Shown piece by piece: positions 7,747 through 14,798 of a DNA stretch of 21,345 nt. The notes beneath the pieces were generated by a model. It searched no databases. It saw only the letters and a program-made list of their open reading frames with translations, and was not told where the DNA came from. Source of the stretch: a bacterium BMS3Bbin02 (lineage in GTDB: Bacteria; Actinomycetota; Acidimicrobiia; Spongiisociales; UBA5794); NCBI GenBank assembly GCA_002898115.1, contig BDTL01000161.1:1-21345 (forward strand), read 5' to 3'. The position numbers were made by a program, and so were the translations under genes. Each line of letters opens with the position of its first letter. The first letter of the stretch is position 1.

Positions 7747-8493
7747 GTGAATGTGAAAGACAGAGTCGCCATTGTTACCGGTTCTGGCCAGGGCATCGGC
7801 GAAGGTATCGCCCGAGTGCTCGCGGGCGCCGGTGCGAAGGTCGTGGTCAACGACCTTCTCCCCGAACGGGTTGACGAAGTCGTTGCGGACTTCAAGGCTC
7901 ACGGCTACGACGCGACCGGCCTCGCCGCCAACGTGGCCTTGGCAAACGAGGCAGAGAACCTCGTCGCAACCGCGATGGACACCTACGGCCGGGTGGACAT
8001 CCTTGTGAACAACGTCGGTATGGCGCGCGACGGGTGGCTCGCCAAGATGAGCGAAGAGGACTGGGACACCGTCCTTACCGTGAACTTAAAGTCCCAGTTT
8101 CTTATGTGCCGCGCGGTTGCGAAACACATGATGGACCAGAACTATGGACGCATCATCAACATCTCTTCCAGGGCGTGGCTTGGTGGTCCCGGTCAGGCAA
8201 ACTATGCAGCGTCTAAGGGAGCGGTCATCAGTCTCACCAGAACACTGGCGCTTGAAATGGCCCGCTACGGAATCACCGCCAACGCGATCGCTCCCGCACT
8301 CGTCGACACCCCACTGTTCCGAGGCCTCAAAGAGGACGTTCAGGAACGACTCATCAAAACCATCCCTGCGCGACGAATCGGTACGCCCGAGGACATCGGC
8401 AACGCGGCGTTGTTCCTGGCATCGGATGAATCGTCATACGTCACCGGCCAAACGCTGTACGTCTGCGGTGGCCGAAGCCTGGGTGCAGGTTGA
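7747..8493 (+). CDS. Short-chain dehydrogenase/reductase (FabG-like)
   Basis: A 248-residue classical SDR, the usual FabG length, oxidising or reducing a hydroxyl/keto group with NAD(P). It has the Rossmann motif TGSGQGIG (11-18), NNVG (88-91, consensus NNAG), Asn113, a serine pair SS (140-141) and YAASK with Tyr153 and Lys157, so the catalytic tetrad is complete. VNDL near residue 34-37, with Asp36 after the second strand, favours NAD over NADP (inference). It starts with GTG and a strong Shine-Dalgarno. Its place after the hydratase suits a 3-hydroxyacyl-CoA dehydrogenase role in this operon; housekeeping fatty-acid synthesis is less likely because no other fab gene is near. Confidence 0.91.
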   Translation: MNVKDRVAIVTGSGQGIGEGIARVLAGAGAKVVVNDLLPERVDEVVADFKAHGYDATGLAANVALANEAENLVATAMDTYGRVDILVNNVGMARDGWLAKMSEEDWDTVLTVNLKSQFLMCRAVAKHMMDQNYGRIINISSRAWLGGPGQANYAASKGAVISLTRTLALEMARYGITANAIAPALVDTPLFRGLKEDVQERLIKTIPARRIGTPEDIGNAALFLASDESSYVTGQTLYVCGGRSLGAG

Positions 8494-8509
8494 GAGGGGC
8501 ACGCACACC

Positions 8510-9781
8510 ATGGGCATGACACACTCGGAGAAGATCCTCGCTGCGGCCTCAGGCAGACAAGAGGTCTCCGCAGGGGAGTTCGTTGTTGCCGATATCGATC
8601 TCGCTCTCCTGCACGATATCTTCGCCGCACAGGTTTTTGACCTGCTCCAGGAAGTCGGGGTCGATGGGGTGTTTGATCCAGACAAGACTGTCGTCGTCAT
8701 CGATCACCTGGTGCCGGCCCCGTCTGCCGCCGCAGCTGCGGTCCACCAGAAGATTCGTAGCCATGTCGCCCGCCTCGGCATCAACGCCTTCTATGACGCA
8801 GGGGAAGGGATCTGCCACCAATTGCTCCCCGAGCAAGGACATGTCCGCCCCGGCATGCTGATCGTCGGCACCGATTCGCACACCACAACGCACGGCGCCC
8901 TTGGCGCCGGTGGGACGGGCATCGGCACATCGGACATGGTCTATGCCCTCGCTACGGGGCGCCTCTGGTTCAGGGTTCCCGAGACGATTCGTTTCGAGTT
9001 GACGGGAGACCTCCAACCGGGAGTTTCGTGGAAGGACGTCATTCTTTACCTCGGAGGTCGGTTCGGGTCCGATGCCGCACAGTATCGAGCGATGGAGTTC
9101 GGCGGGCCGGCTGTCAGGACCGCGGACATGTCGAGCCGGCTCACCGTGGCGAACATGGCGGTTGAGATGGGCGCCAAGTTTGGCCTCTTTGCCGCGGACG
9201 AGGTGACCGATGCATACCTCACGGAACATGGCGGAACCGGCGCCGCGGCCTTCGGGCCGGACCCGGATGCGCAGTATGTAGCCGTTCACGAAATCTCGTT
9301 GTCCGAGCTCCCCCCTCAGGTTGCGTTGCCGAACGAGGTGGATCGAGTCGGTTCAATCGAGGATGTGGAAGGTTTGGCTATCAACCAGGCGTTTATCGGC
9401 TCATGTACGAATGGCCGCATCGAGGACCTCCAGGCCGCCGCGGAGGTACTCTCGGGCAAGCATATCGCTCCGGGGGTGCGCCTCCTTGTCGTTCCCGCCT
9501 CTCGACAGATTCTCCAGGAGGCTCTCAAGACCGGCGTGCTGGCGACGCTCGTCGACGCCGGAGCATCGGTCCTCACCCCGGGCTGCGGACCGTGTTTCGG
9601 AGGCCATGGCGGCCTCCTCGGCCCCGGCGAACGCTGTATTGGCACCCACAATCGGAACTTCATCGGAAGAATGGGAAGCGCCGACGCTGAGATCTATCTC
9701 GGCTCACCGGCGACCGTTGCGGCATCGGCACTCCGCGGCCGCCTCACCGATCCAAGACAACTGGAGGCCGACAATGACTAA
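8510..9781 (+). CDS. leuC: Aconitase-family dehydratase large subunit (LeuC/homoaconitase-like)
   Basis: A 423-residue catalytic chain of a two-subunit aconitase-superfamily hydro-lyase, matching the shorter archaeal-type LeuC/HacA group (about 420; enterobacterial LeuC is about 465). The [4Fe-4S] ligands are Cys299 (GSCTNGR), Cys359 and Cys362 (TPGCGPCFGGHGG). Substrate-site segments include DHLVPAP (65-71) and GTDSHTTTHGALG (120-132). I chose the ATG at 8510, 10 bases after GAGAGGGG; ATG 8516 is an alternative. It overlaps the small-subunit gene by 8 bp. Known reactions of the family are isomerisation of isopropylmalate or homocitrate and dehydration of dimethylmalate. No leuA or leuB lies in the window, so a role outside leucine synthesis is likely (inference). 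Confidence 0.9.
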   Translation: MGMTHSEKILAAASGRQEVSAGEFVVADIDLALLHDIFAAQVFDLLQEVGVDGVFDPDKTVVVIDHLVPAPSAAAAAVHQKIRSHVARLGINAFYDAGEGICHQLLPEQGHVRPGMLIVGTDSHTTTHGALGAGGTGIGTSDMVYALATGRLWFRVPETIRFELTGDLQPGVSWKDVILYLGGRFGSDAAQYRAMEFGGPAVRTADMSSRLTVANMAVEMGAKFGLFAADEVTDAYLTEHGGTGAAAFGPDPDAQYVAVHEISLSELPPQVALPNEVDRVGSIEDVEGLAINQAFIGSCTNGRIEDLQAAAEVLSGKHIAPGVRLLVVPASRQILQEALKTGVLATLVDAGASVLTPGCGPCFGGHGGLLGPGERCIGTHNRNFIGRMGSADAEIYLGSPATVAASALRGRLTDPRQLEADND

Positions 9782-10274
9782 CGATGTTCTCACCGGAAGG
9801 GTGTGGCGTTTCGATCATGACATCAGTACCGACCTCCTGTCTCCCGGAGCGTATGCGGTTGATCCCGTGGAGGTTCGAAAACAGCACGTCCTTGAGTCCG
9901 TGAATCCGGAGTTTGTCTCAGCCGTTTCTCCAGGCGACGTCCTCGTGGTGGGTCGAAACTTTGGGTGTGGCTCGAGCCGAGAGACCGCTGCTGAGAACCT
10001 CAAGGCGCTCGGGATCGCATGCGTTGTCGCTGAGTCGCTTGCCAGAATCTTCATGCGTAACGCCATTGCTCTCGGTCTTCCCGTCGTCGTGTGTCCCGGA
10101 GTCCACGACAGTTTCGCTGAGGGTGACACCATCGAGATTGACCTTGCGTCGGGTCGAATAGTCAACGTTGACAGTGGCGTTCAGCTTCAAGGCGACTCAC
10201 TCCCCCGGGAGATGCGGGAGATCCTTGCGGCGGGTGGCATCCTCGCAGTCCTCAAAGAACAGGCAGGGGGCTGA
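9774..10274 (+). CDS. leuD: Aconitase-family dehydratase small subunit (LeuD/HacB-like)
   Basis: A 166-residue swivel domain of the LeuC-like enzyme, the size of archaeal-type LeuD (about 165; enterobacterial about 200). The conserved NFGCGSSRE segment is at residues 62-70, with Ser/Arg that bind substrate carboxylate. The specificity loop follows DHDISTDLLSPG and reads YAVD (27-30). In Methanocaldococcus the matching positions are reported as YLRT for homoaconitase and YLVY for isopropylmalate isomerase, so this protein fits neither. GGAGG at 9763-9767 is 6 bases before the ATG. It is the last gene of the long operon; 59 bases separate it from the LuxR regulator's ATG. Confidence 0.9.
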   Translation: MTNDVLTGRVWRFDHDISTDLLSPGAYAVDPVEVRKQHVLESVNPEFVSAVSPGDVLVVGRNFGCGSSRETAAENLKALGIACVVAESLARIFMRNAIALGLPVVVCPGVHDSFAEGDTIEIDLASGRIVNVDSGVQLQGDSLPREMREILAAGGILAVLKEQAGG

Positions 10275-10316
10275 GAGACCGCCGACAGTTACTCGACGCG
10301 CGCCCTAAGCTTACCG

Positions 10317-10322
10317 TATCGT
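10317..10322 (+). promoter_or_regulatory. Candidate -10 box of the LuxR regulator gene
   Basis: TATCGT, a TANNNT-type -10, lies 5 bases before an in-frame GTG (10328) and 11 bases before the ATG at 10334. No good -35 is visible. If used, the mRNA would start at or very near the GTG, giving a leaderless message. Confidence 0.35.
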
Positions 10323-10333
10323 CGGAAGTGCTT

Positions 10334-11002
10334 ATGGCAGATGTAACAGCAGTTGACCACAAGGTCGAAGAACCGCTCACCGAGATGCTCAACGTCCTCG
10401 GTAGAACCGGCGACGCCATGGTGGCGATCAACGGGGAGATGCGGATCATTGCCTGGAACGACGCGGCCACGACACTCCTGGGGTACGACGCGGCCGACGT
10501 CCTCGGTCGCCCGTGCCACGAGATCCTCTGCTGGCGTGATCGGTGCGGCGACACTCTATGCGACGGACAATGCCCCGCCAGCGAACTCGGCGAGCCTGAC
10601 GAGATGCTCGCAACCAAGCAGGTTCTCGGTATCTCCGCGACGGGTAAGACCCTGTGGCTGAGCGCATCGACAATCGTTCCGCCCATCGAGATGCGGGATC
10701 AATGCCGCCTCGTTCACCTGATTCGCGAGGTCGCACTCCCGCCGGAGTTGGAGCGTGTCATCGTCGAACGTCTCGACGGCTGGATCCCGGGAACGGCTGC
10801 GGACAACGGACACCTTGCGGTCCTCACTTCCAGAGAACGAGAAGTCCTCCAACTCCTCACCGAGGGTCTCGATGGTTCCGCTATTGCCAAGACATTGTTC
10901 CTATCCCAGGCAACCGTCCGCAACCACATCCAGCACATCCTCACCAAGCTCGACGTTCACAGCAGAGTCGAAGCCGTCGCATTCGCCCTCCGCCGCAGGT
11001 AG
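10334..11002 (+). CDS. PAS-domain LuxR-family transcriptional regulator
   Basis: A 222-residue one-component regulator. Residues 18-130 form a PAS sensor domain (GDAMVAINGEMRIIAWNDAATTLLGY is a standard PAS core), and residues 160-222 a LuxR/GerE helix-turn-helix (LTSREREVLQLLTEG, then LSQATVRNHIQHILTKL). The PAS domain carries Cys 61, 66, 71, 76 and 80 in 20 residues plus Cys124, which could hold a metal, an Fe-S cluster or redox-active thiols (inference). The ATG at 10334 has GGAAG at 10324-10328. The GTG at 10328, directly behind a TATCGT box, is an alternative leaderless start that would add two residues. There is no receiver domain and no kinase nearby. Targets are unknown; the adjacent 2-oxoacid operon is the obvious candidate. 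Confidence 0.88.
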   Translation: MADVTAVDHKVEEPLTEMLNVLGRTGDAMVAINGEMRIIAWNDAATTLLGYDAADVLGRPCHEILCWRDRCGDTLCDGQCPASELGEPDEMLATKQVLGISATGKTLWLSASTIVPPIEMRDQCRLVHLIREVALPPELERVIVERLDGWIPGTAADNGHLAVLTSREREVLQLLTEGLDGSAIAKTLFLSQATVRNHIQHILTKLDVHSRVEAVAFALRRR

Positions 11003-11007
11003 ACCCC

Positions 11008-11025
11008 ACCCGGCCCTCAACGGGT
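11008..11025 (+). terminator. Weak hairpin after the LuxR gene
   Basis: ACCCG and CGGGT form a 5-bp stem with an 8-base loop six bases after the stop. There is no T-run, so intrinsic termination is doubtful. Confidence 0.2.
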
Positions 11026-11076
11026 CCGAGCAACCATGACCGGAATATCGTTCGCACCGCCCTCGCGAGAATCCCA

Positions 11077-11104
11077 TTGACACCCACAAACGCAGTGATA
11101 CTGT
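11077..11104 (+). promoter_or_regulatory. Strong sigma-70-type promoter with extended -10
   Basis: A perfect -35 TTGACA (11077-11082) is followed after 16 bases by TACTGT (11099-11104), preceded by TGA to give the extended -10 pattern TGnTANNNT. A small dyad GTGA-5-TCAC (11095-11107) overlaps the -10 and could be an operator. The predicted start of transcription falls at about 11111, which is the ATG of a small ORF, and the lipoprotein gene lies 126 bases further on. Confidence 0.6.
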
Positions 11105-11110
11105 CACATT

Positions 11111-11233
11111 ATGGATCGTTCGCCGAGTCTTCGGAAACCGGCGACACTCATCCAAGCCGAGAGAATAGCTGCGTGTGAGCCGTACGAACATCCGCAGGTC
11201 CTCGCCGAACAAAACAATGCCGGGAATTGCTAG
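11111..11233 (+). CDS. Small probable leaderless ORF (40 residues) upstream of lipoprotein gene
   Basis: This ORF is unrecognised. The ATG is exactly 6 bases after the -10 TACTGT of the best promoter in the window, the geometry expected of a leaderless actinobacterial mRNA. The peptide starts MDRSPSLRKPATLIQAERIA and ends NNAGNC, with two cysteines (residues 22 and 40). It is basic at the N-terminus and has no membrane segment. The stop lies 3 bases before the lipoprotein ATG, which has only a poor Shine-Dalgarno. Translation of this ORF may therefore feed ribosomes to the lipoprotein (coupling), or it may act as a leader peptide. It could also be a chance frame in a 5' UTR. Confidence 0.4.
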   Translation: MDRSPSLRKPATLIQAERIAACEPYEHPQVLAEQNNAGNC

Positions 11234-11236
11234 ACC

Positions 11237-12211
11237 ATGCGACATATTCGCCTTTCCACCGTTGCACTACCGCTCCTTCTGGTACTGGCCGGCTGTAGTA
11301 TCGCTAGCGACACGGGGGACGCGGTAGCGACATCTCCCCTGGAGCAGCCGGACACCGTTCTTCTCCCAAACCCGGTGGCCGACGACCCCTCGGCCACGCC
11401 GACAGCGAGCGATGTCGCTCTGGTTCCGACGGTGCCCGGCCCGATCGTCGTACCATCCCTCATACGCAACGAAAACGGCACCGTCCGATCCGAGATGTAC
11501 GACGGTCTCGCGGTGAGGTCGCTCAGCGACGCTCCGTACGGACCGTTACTCGGCGGCGGTACCATCGCCGCCTTCGAGTCCAGAACCGACCTTATTCGGG
11601 CCTCTCAAGCAGTGGTTGCCGTAGATATCACAGCTATCTCGAACCCGCGCTTCAACTCCGATGACGGTGGCTTCTGGGTTACCCCGGAGGGACAGGCCCG
11701 AGCTGTCATCCAGAACGTCACCGTACGAGTCGTCGAACGTTGGGGCGACGATCTCGGTCTGCCCGACGAGTTCACCTTCGTTGCTTTTGGTGGCGGTGTC
11801 GAAGTTGAACTCAGCGATGAGCAAGCCCGAGCGATTGAACTAGAAAAGGGCGGTAAGTATATCTTTAGCACGGCCCCGGATTTTGATCTCACGGTGGGGG
11901 ATCGGGTGGTTCTCTTCCTTGCTCTCGATGGGCTGGGGTGGGAAGGTGGCCTCGCACCCGGGCTGGTCGTCGTCGGGGCCGGACAGGGTAAGTTCGATTT
12001 CGTCGGTGACTCAGTCGCTCCCGCAACCAGACCTGAGTGGGAGGTGAGCACATCGGATATCCGGGCTGAAATCGCACGAGATCTCGGCAAGAACCCGCCT
12101 GTACTGCAATCAACGAGTCCGCCCGCCGATACGAACGTCTACCGCCCGGAACCGGGCGACGCGACAGAAGACCTCGTCGACACGCCCGACCACACGCACG
12201 GCGAAGACTGA
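11237..12211 (+). CDS. Putative lipoprotein of unknown function
   Basis: A 324-residue protein that I do not recognise. It begins with a short lipoprotein signal peptide: basic MRHIR, a hydrophobic stretch VALPLLLVLAGC and Cys20 in the lipobox LAGC. It should be lipid-anchored outside the cytoplasmic membrane. Residues 21-85 are a Pro/Thr/Asp-rich linker. Residues about 110-245 look like a compact beta-rich domain, with alternating segments such as AVVAVDITAIS, VRVVERWGD, FTFVAFGGGVEVEL and GDRVVLFLALDGLGWEGG. The C-terminal 60 residues are acidic, proline-rich and probably disordered. The Shine-Dalgarno is weak (GGGA far upstream), so translation may depend on the preceding small ORF. No neighbour hints at a function. 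Confidence 0.75.
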   Translation: MRHIRLSTVALPLLLVLAGCSIASDTGDAVATSPLEQPDTVLLPNPVADDPSATPTASDVALVPTVPGPIVVPSLIRNENGTVRSEMYDGLAVRSLSDAPYGPLLGGGTIAAFESRTDLIRASQAVVAVDITAISNPRFNSDDGGFWVTPEGQARAVIQNVTVRVVERWGDDLGLPDEFTFVAFGGGVEVELSDEQARAIELEKGGKYIFSTAPDFDLTVGDRVVLFLALDGLGWEGGLAPGLVVVGAGQGKFDFVGDSVAPATRPEWEVSTSDIRAEIARDLGKNPPVLQSTSPPADTNVYRPEPGDATEDLVDTPDHTHGED

Positions 12212-12232
12212 CCGAGCAGCCGTCGCATACGC

Positions 12233-12245
12233 CCTCCGACGGAGG
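12233..12245. terminator. Possible bidirectional hairpin between convergent genes
   Basis: CCTCC-GAC-GGAGG forms a 5-bp GC-rich stem with a 3-base loop inside the 42 bases between the lipoprotein gene and the convergent malic enzyme gene. No T-run follows on either strand, so this is a plausible but weak terminator. Confidence 0.35.
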
Positions 12246-12253
12246 TATCGTCG

Positions 12254-13945
12254 CTAGGCGGGACGGATTGGAAGGTATTCGGGGTACCACATCTCGGCGT
12301 CGATCGTTGCTTCGAGATCATCAACCAGATCGGCGACACCCTCGGAAATCGCTTGTTGCGCCACGGCAAGGGCCACCGTGCGCGAGACCGTACGAACGTC
12401 TTCGATATCCGGATAGAGCTGACCGGCGGAAATCAAATCCGGAGCCGTAGCCCCGGCGAGCGCCTTCGCAGCCTCGAGGAACATCCCATCGGTCACCTCT
12501 CGTGCCCCGACCGATAGGATCCCCAGACCCATGCCCGGGAAAATGAAGACGTTGTTCGCCTGCCCGATCGTGTATACCCGACCTCCGTAGTCAACCGGTG
12601 CAAACGGGCTCCCCGTCGCGACCACAGCCCGGCCCTCCGTCCAGGCAATTGCGTTCGTAGGCGTGACCTCCGCGTAACTCGTGGGGTTCGATAGGGGCAT
12701 GATGATCGGCCGTTCGCACCCCCTACCCATCTCCTCGATGACTTGCCTCGTGAACAGACCTGCCTGACCGCTCACACCGATGAGCACGGTTGGATGCACA
12801 TTGGTAACGACATCAAGCAACGACGGCGGATCGTCGGCGATGGCCCATCCGGCGAGGTTGCCCGGGTCGGAGGCGAGGTTTGCCTTGATACCTTTGAGGT
12901 CCCGGCGACCGGATACGAGGAGCCCCCTGGAGTCGAGCACGAATATGCGCCTCCACGCATCCGCAGGGTCGATCCCGTCACCGATCATCGCATACGCGAT
13001 CTGGTGCGCTATTCCGTACCCGGCCGACCCCGCTCCGGAAATAACGATCCGGTGCTCGTGTACCGGCAGCGGACTCGCCGCCATGATGCCGGCGACCACC
13101 ATCGCCGCGGTGCCCTGAATGTCGTCGTTGAAAGAGGTGATGCGCTTGCGGTGGGTTTCGAGGTTGCGGAAACTCGTGACGTTCGCAAAATCTTCCCACT
13201 GGAGAAGCGCCCCCGGGTAAACCTCGAGGACCGCGTCAACGAACTCGTCTATCAGCTCCTCGTATTCGATTCCGCGCAACCTCGGTTCCCTGTATCCGAG
13301 ATATAGCGGGTCGGCGAGCAGCTCTGAGTTGTTCGTGCCGACGTCTATGGAAATCGGTATGCAACGCTCGGGGTGAATACCGGCCGCCACCGTGTAGAGA
13401 GCCAGCTTCCCGATCGGGATTCCCATACCGCCGGCGCCCTGATCACCAATACCCAGAATACGTTCGTTGTCGGTCACAACTATCACCGGCGGTTGCATTG
13501 CGGGTCGCCCGCGGAGGATCTCCGTGATCCTGCCACGATCTCTCGGCGTGATGTACAGCCCATCGGCCCTGCGGTAGTTGTGGCTCCAATGCGAGCAGAC
13601 CGCGGCGATCGTGGGTGTGTAAATAATCGGTACGGCTCCGGCGAGATCATCGAGTATGAATCTGTAGAACAGCGTCTCGTTGCGATCCAGAAGAGAATTC
13701 AGGTAGATATTCTTCCCGATCTGCGTCGTCTTTGTTTGGTACTGGTACCGAATCCGCTGAAGCTGTTCATCAATCGTGGACACGTGGTCAGGGAGCAGGC
13801 CGACGAGTCCGAGGACCTCGCGCTCAGAGCGGGTAAACGCATCTCCCTTGTTCAAGAAGGCATCGTGGAGGATTGCCTTCCCCGTGACGTCGACTGCCAG
13901 GTATCGGGCGCCGTCGGCGTGATCGGTGCGTAACCGAAACCTCAT
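12254..13945 (-). CDS. maeA: NAD(P)-dependent malic enzyme (large bacterial/eukaryotic type)
   Basis: A 563-residue decarboxylating malate dehydrogenase, converting malate to pyruvate, CO2 and NAD(P)H in the cytoplasm. Visible motifs are YTPT (109-112, including the catalytic Tyr), VTDNERILGIGDQGAGGM (158-175) followed by Lys180, metal ligands in QWEDFAN (Glu251, Asp252) and FNDDIQGTA (Asp274/275), and the Rossmann motif GAGSAG (304-309). PLSNPTS and TGSPFAPV occur in the C-terminal half. The length agrees with the E. coli MaeA/SfcA group (about 565). The ATG at 13945 has AAGGTGAGG just upstream. The gene stands alone, 85 bases from the ABC genes, with its own candidate promoter. NAD versus NADP preference is not settled by eye. 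Confidence 0.94.
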   Translation of the reverse strand: MRFRLRTDHADGARYLAVDVTGKAILHDAFLNKGDAFTRSEREVLGLVGLLPDHVSTIDEQLQRIRYQYQTKTTQIGKNIYLNSLLDRNETLFYRFILDDLAGAVPIIYTPTIAAVCSHWSHNYRRADGLYITPRDRGRITEILRGRPAMQPPVIVVTDNERILGIGDQGAGGMGIPIGKLALYTVAAGIHPERCIPISIDVGTNNSELLADPLYLGYREPRLRGIEYEELIDEFVDAVLEVYPGALLQWEDFANVTSFRNLETHRKRITSFNDDIQGTAAMVVAGIMAASPLPVHEHRIVISGAGSAGYGIAHQIAYAMIGDGIDPADAWRRIFVLDSRGLLVSGRRDLKGIKANLASDPGNLAGWAIADDPPSLLDVVTNVHPTVLIGVSGQAGLFTRQVIEEMGRGCERPIIMPLSNPTSYAEVTPTNAIAWTEGRAVVATGSPFAPVDYGGRVYTIGQANNVFIFPGMGLGILSVGAREVTDGMFLEAAKALAGATAPDLISAGQLYPDIEDVRTVSRTVALAVAQQAISEGVADLVDDLEATIDAEMWYPEYLPIRPA

Positions 13946-13991
13946 GACCTCACCTTTTCCACGACAATCGTGCGTACTGTTTCACACTCCG

Positions 13992-13997
13992 ATAGTA
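13992..13997 (-). promoter_or_regulatory. Candidate -10 box of the malic enzyme gene
   Basis: On the minus strand TACTAT lies about 46 bases upstream of the malic enzyme ATG. A weak TTCGGA at about 17 bases spacing could be the -35. This is the best candidate in the 85-bp gap, with no further support. Confidence 0.35.
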
Positions 13998-14030
13998 CGC
14001 CGTCGGGCGCCACTTCCGAATTCGCTAAGT

Positions 14031-14798
14031 CTACGAGATGGCCTTGCGGAACGCCCGCGTGGCGCCGGTCAGAGTCACCGCTCCCAACCCGAGAGTCACC
14101 ACGATCGACTGTACGACGAGTGACCAGTCCCAACCGTCGTTGACGAGTGCGCGTTCGGCGTCGATGAGATAGGACAGCGGGTTGAATCGCGCCACCGTGT
14201 CAAGCCAATCGGGCAGCAGCGCCGTCGGCATGAAGCCGGTCGACAGAAACAGGATCGGAAACAGCAGGATGATTCCGATCACCATGGTGACCTCTGCGTT
14301 CTGAGTCCGCAACGCCACGATGTTCGACAGGCCTGCCCATGCCATCCCGAAGATCGAAGCAAGGAAGATCATGACCACCAGGCCGGCCAGGCCCGTCTCG
14401 TATCGGGCTCCCATGGCGAAGGCCGTGACGATTACTACGGCCGCCTGCGCGACGATCCGAACACCGTCGGACAGAATGCGACCCGTCATGATTGAGATGC
14501 GATGCACGGGGGCGATCAAGAACTTGTCGAGCATGCCGTCCTCGACGTCCGAGACAGTCCCTAGTCCGGATTGGAAAGCCGAGCTAAGCGCCGTCATAGC
14601 AATGATCGCGGGCACGAGAAACTGCAAATACGTGTCGTAGGGGAACCCGGGAAGGTTGGCGAGCGACGTGAAGATTTGGGAGAAAAGTATGAGAAACAGC
14701 AGTGGCTGGAATAGCGACATGAACAGAAGGATGGGCACCCGAACCGACTTCAACAGGTTCCTGCGGGTAATAATCATCGTCTCGGAAAACAGGCTCAT
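14031..14798 (-). CDS. ABC-2 type transporter permease (DrrB-like)
   Basis: A 255-residue membrane protein with six probable transmembrane helices at about 22-43, 58-78, 112-130, 136-158, 168-189 and 227-247. The ABC-2 coupling region DVEDGMLDKFLIAPVHR (84-100) and the C-terminal STGFMP...FNPLSYLIDAER (186-216) are typical of DrrB/NodJ-like exporter subunits. It pairs with the ATPase upstream, whose stop it overlaps by 4 bp (ATGA). The pair should form an exporter of a lipid, drug or polyketide-like compound; the substrate is not evident. No biosynthetic genes lie nearby, so efflux or envelope lipid transport are equally open. Confidence 0.9.
   Translation of the reverse strand: MSLFSETMIITRRNLLKSVRVPILLFMSLFQPLLFLILFSQIFTSLANLPGFPYDTYLQFLVPAIIAMTALSSAFQSGLGTVSDVEDGMLDKFLIAPVHRISIMTGRILSDGVRIVAQAAVVIVTAFAMGARYETGLAGLVVMIFLASIFGMAWAGLSNIVALRTQNAEVTMVIGIILLFPILFLSTGFMPTALLPDWLDTVARFNPLSYLIDAERALVNDGWDWSLVVQSIVVTLGLGAVTLTGATRAFRKAIS

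Noticed and set aside
8144..8509. Long N-terminal extension of the LeuC-like gene over the SDR gene
   Set aside because: Out-of-frame SDR coding sequence; LeuC homology begins at 8510 with a ribosome site.
12244..12252. Third copy of TATCGTC as a promoter on the plus strand
   Set aside because: It lies between convergent genes with no gene starting behind it; likely chance.
12743..13306. 187-codon plus-strand frame inside the malic enzyme gene
   Set aside because: Antisense frame with no domain; the malic enzyme motifs on the other strand are complete.
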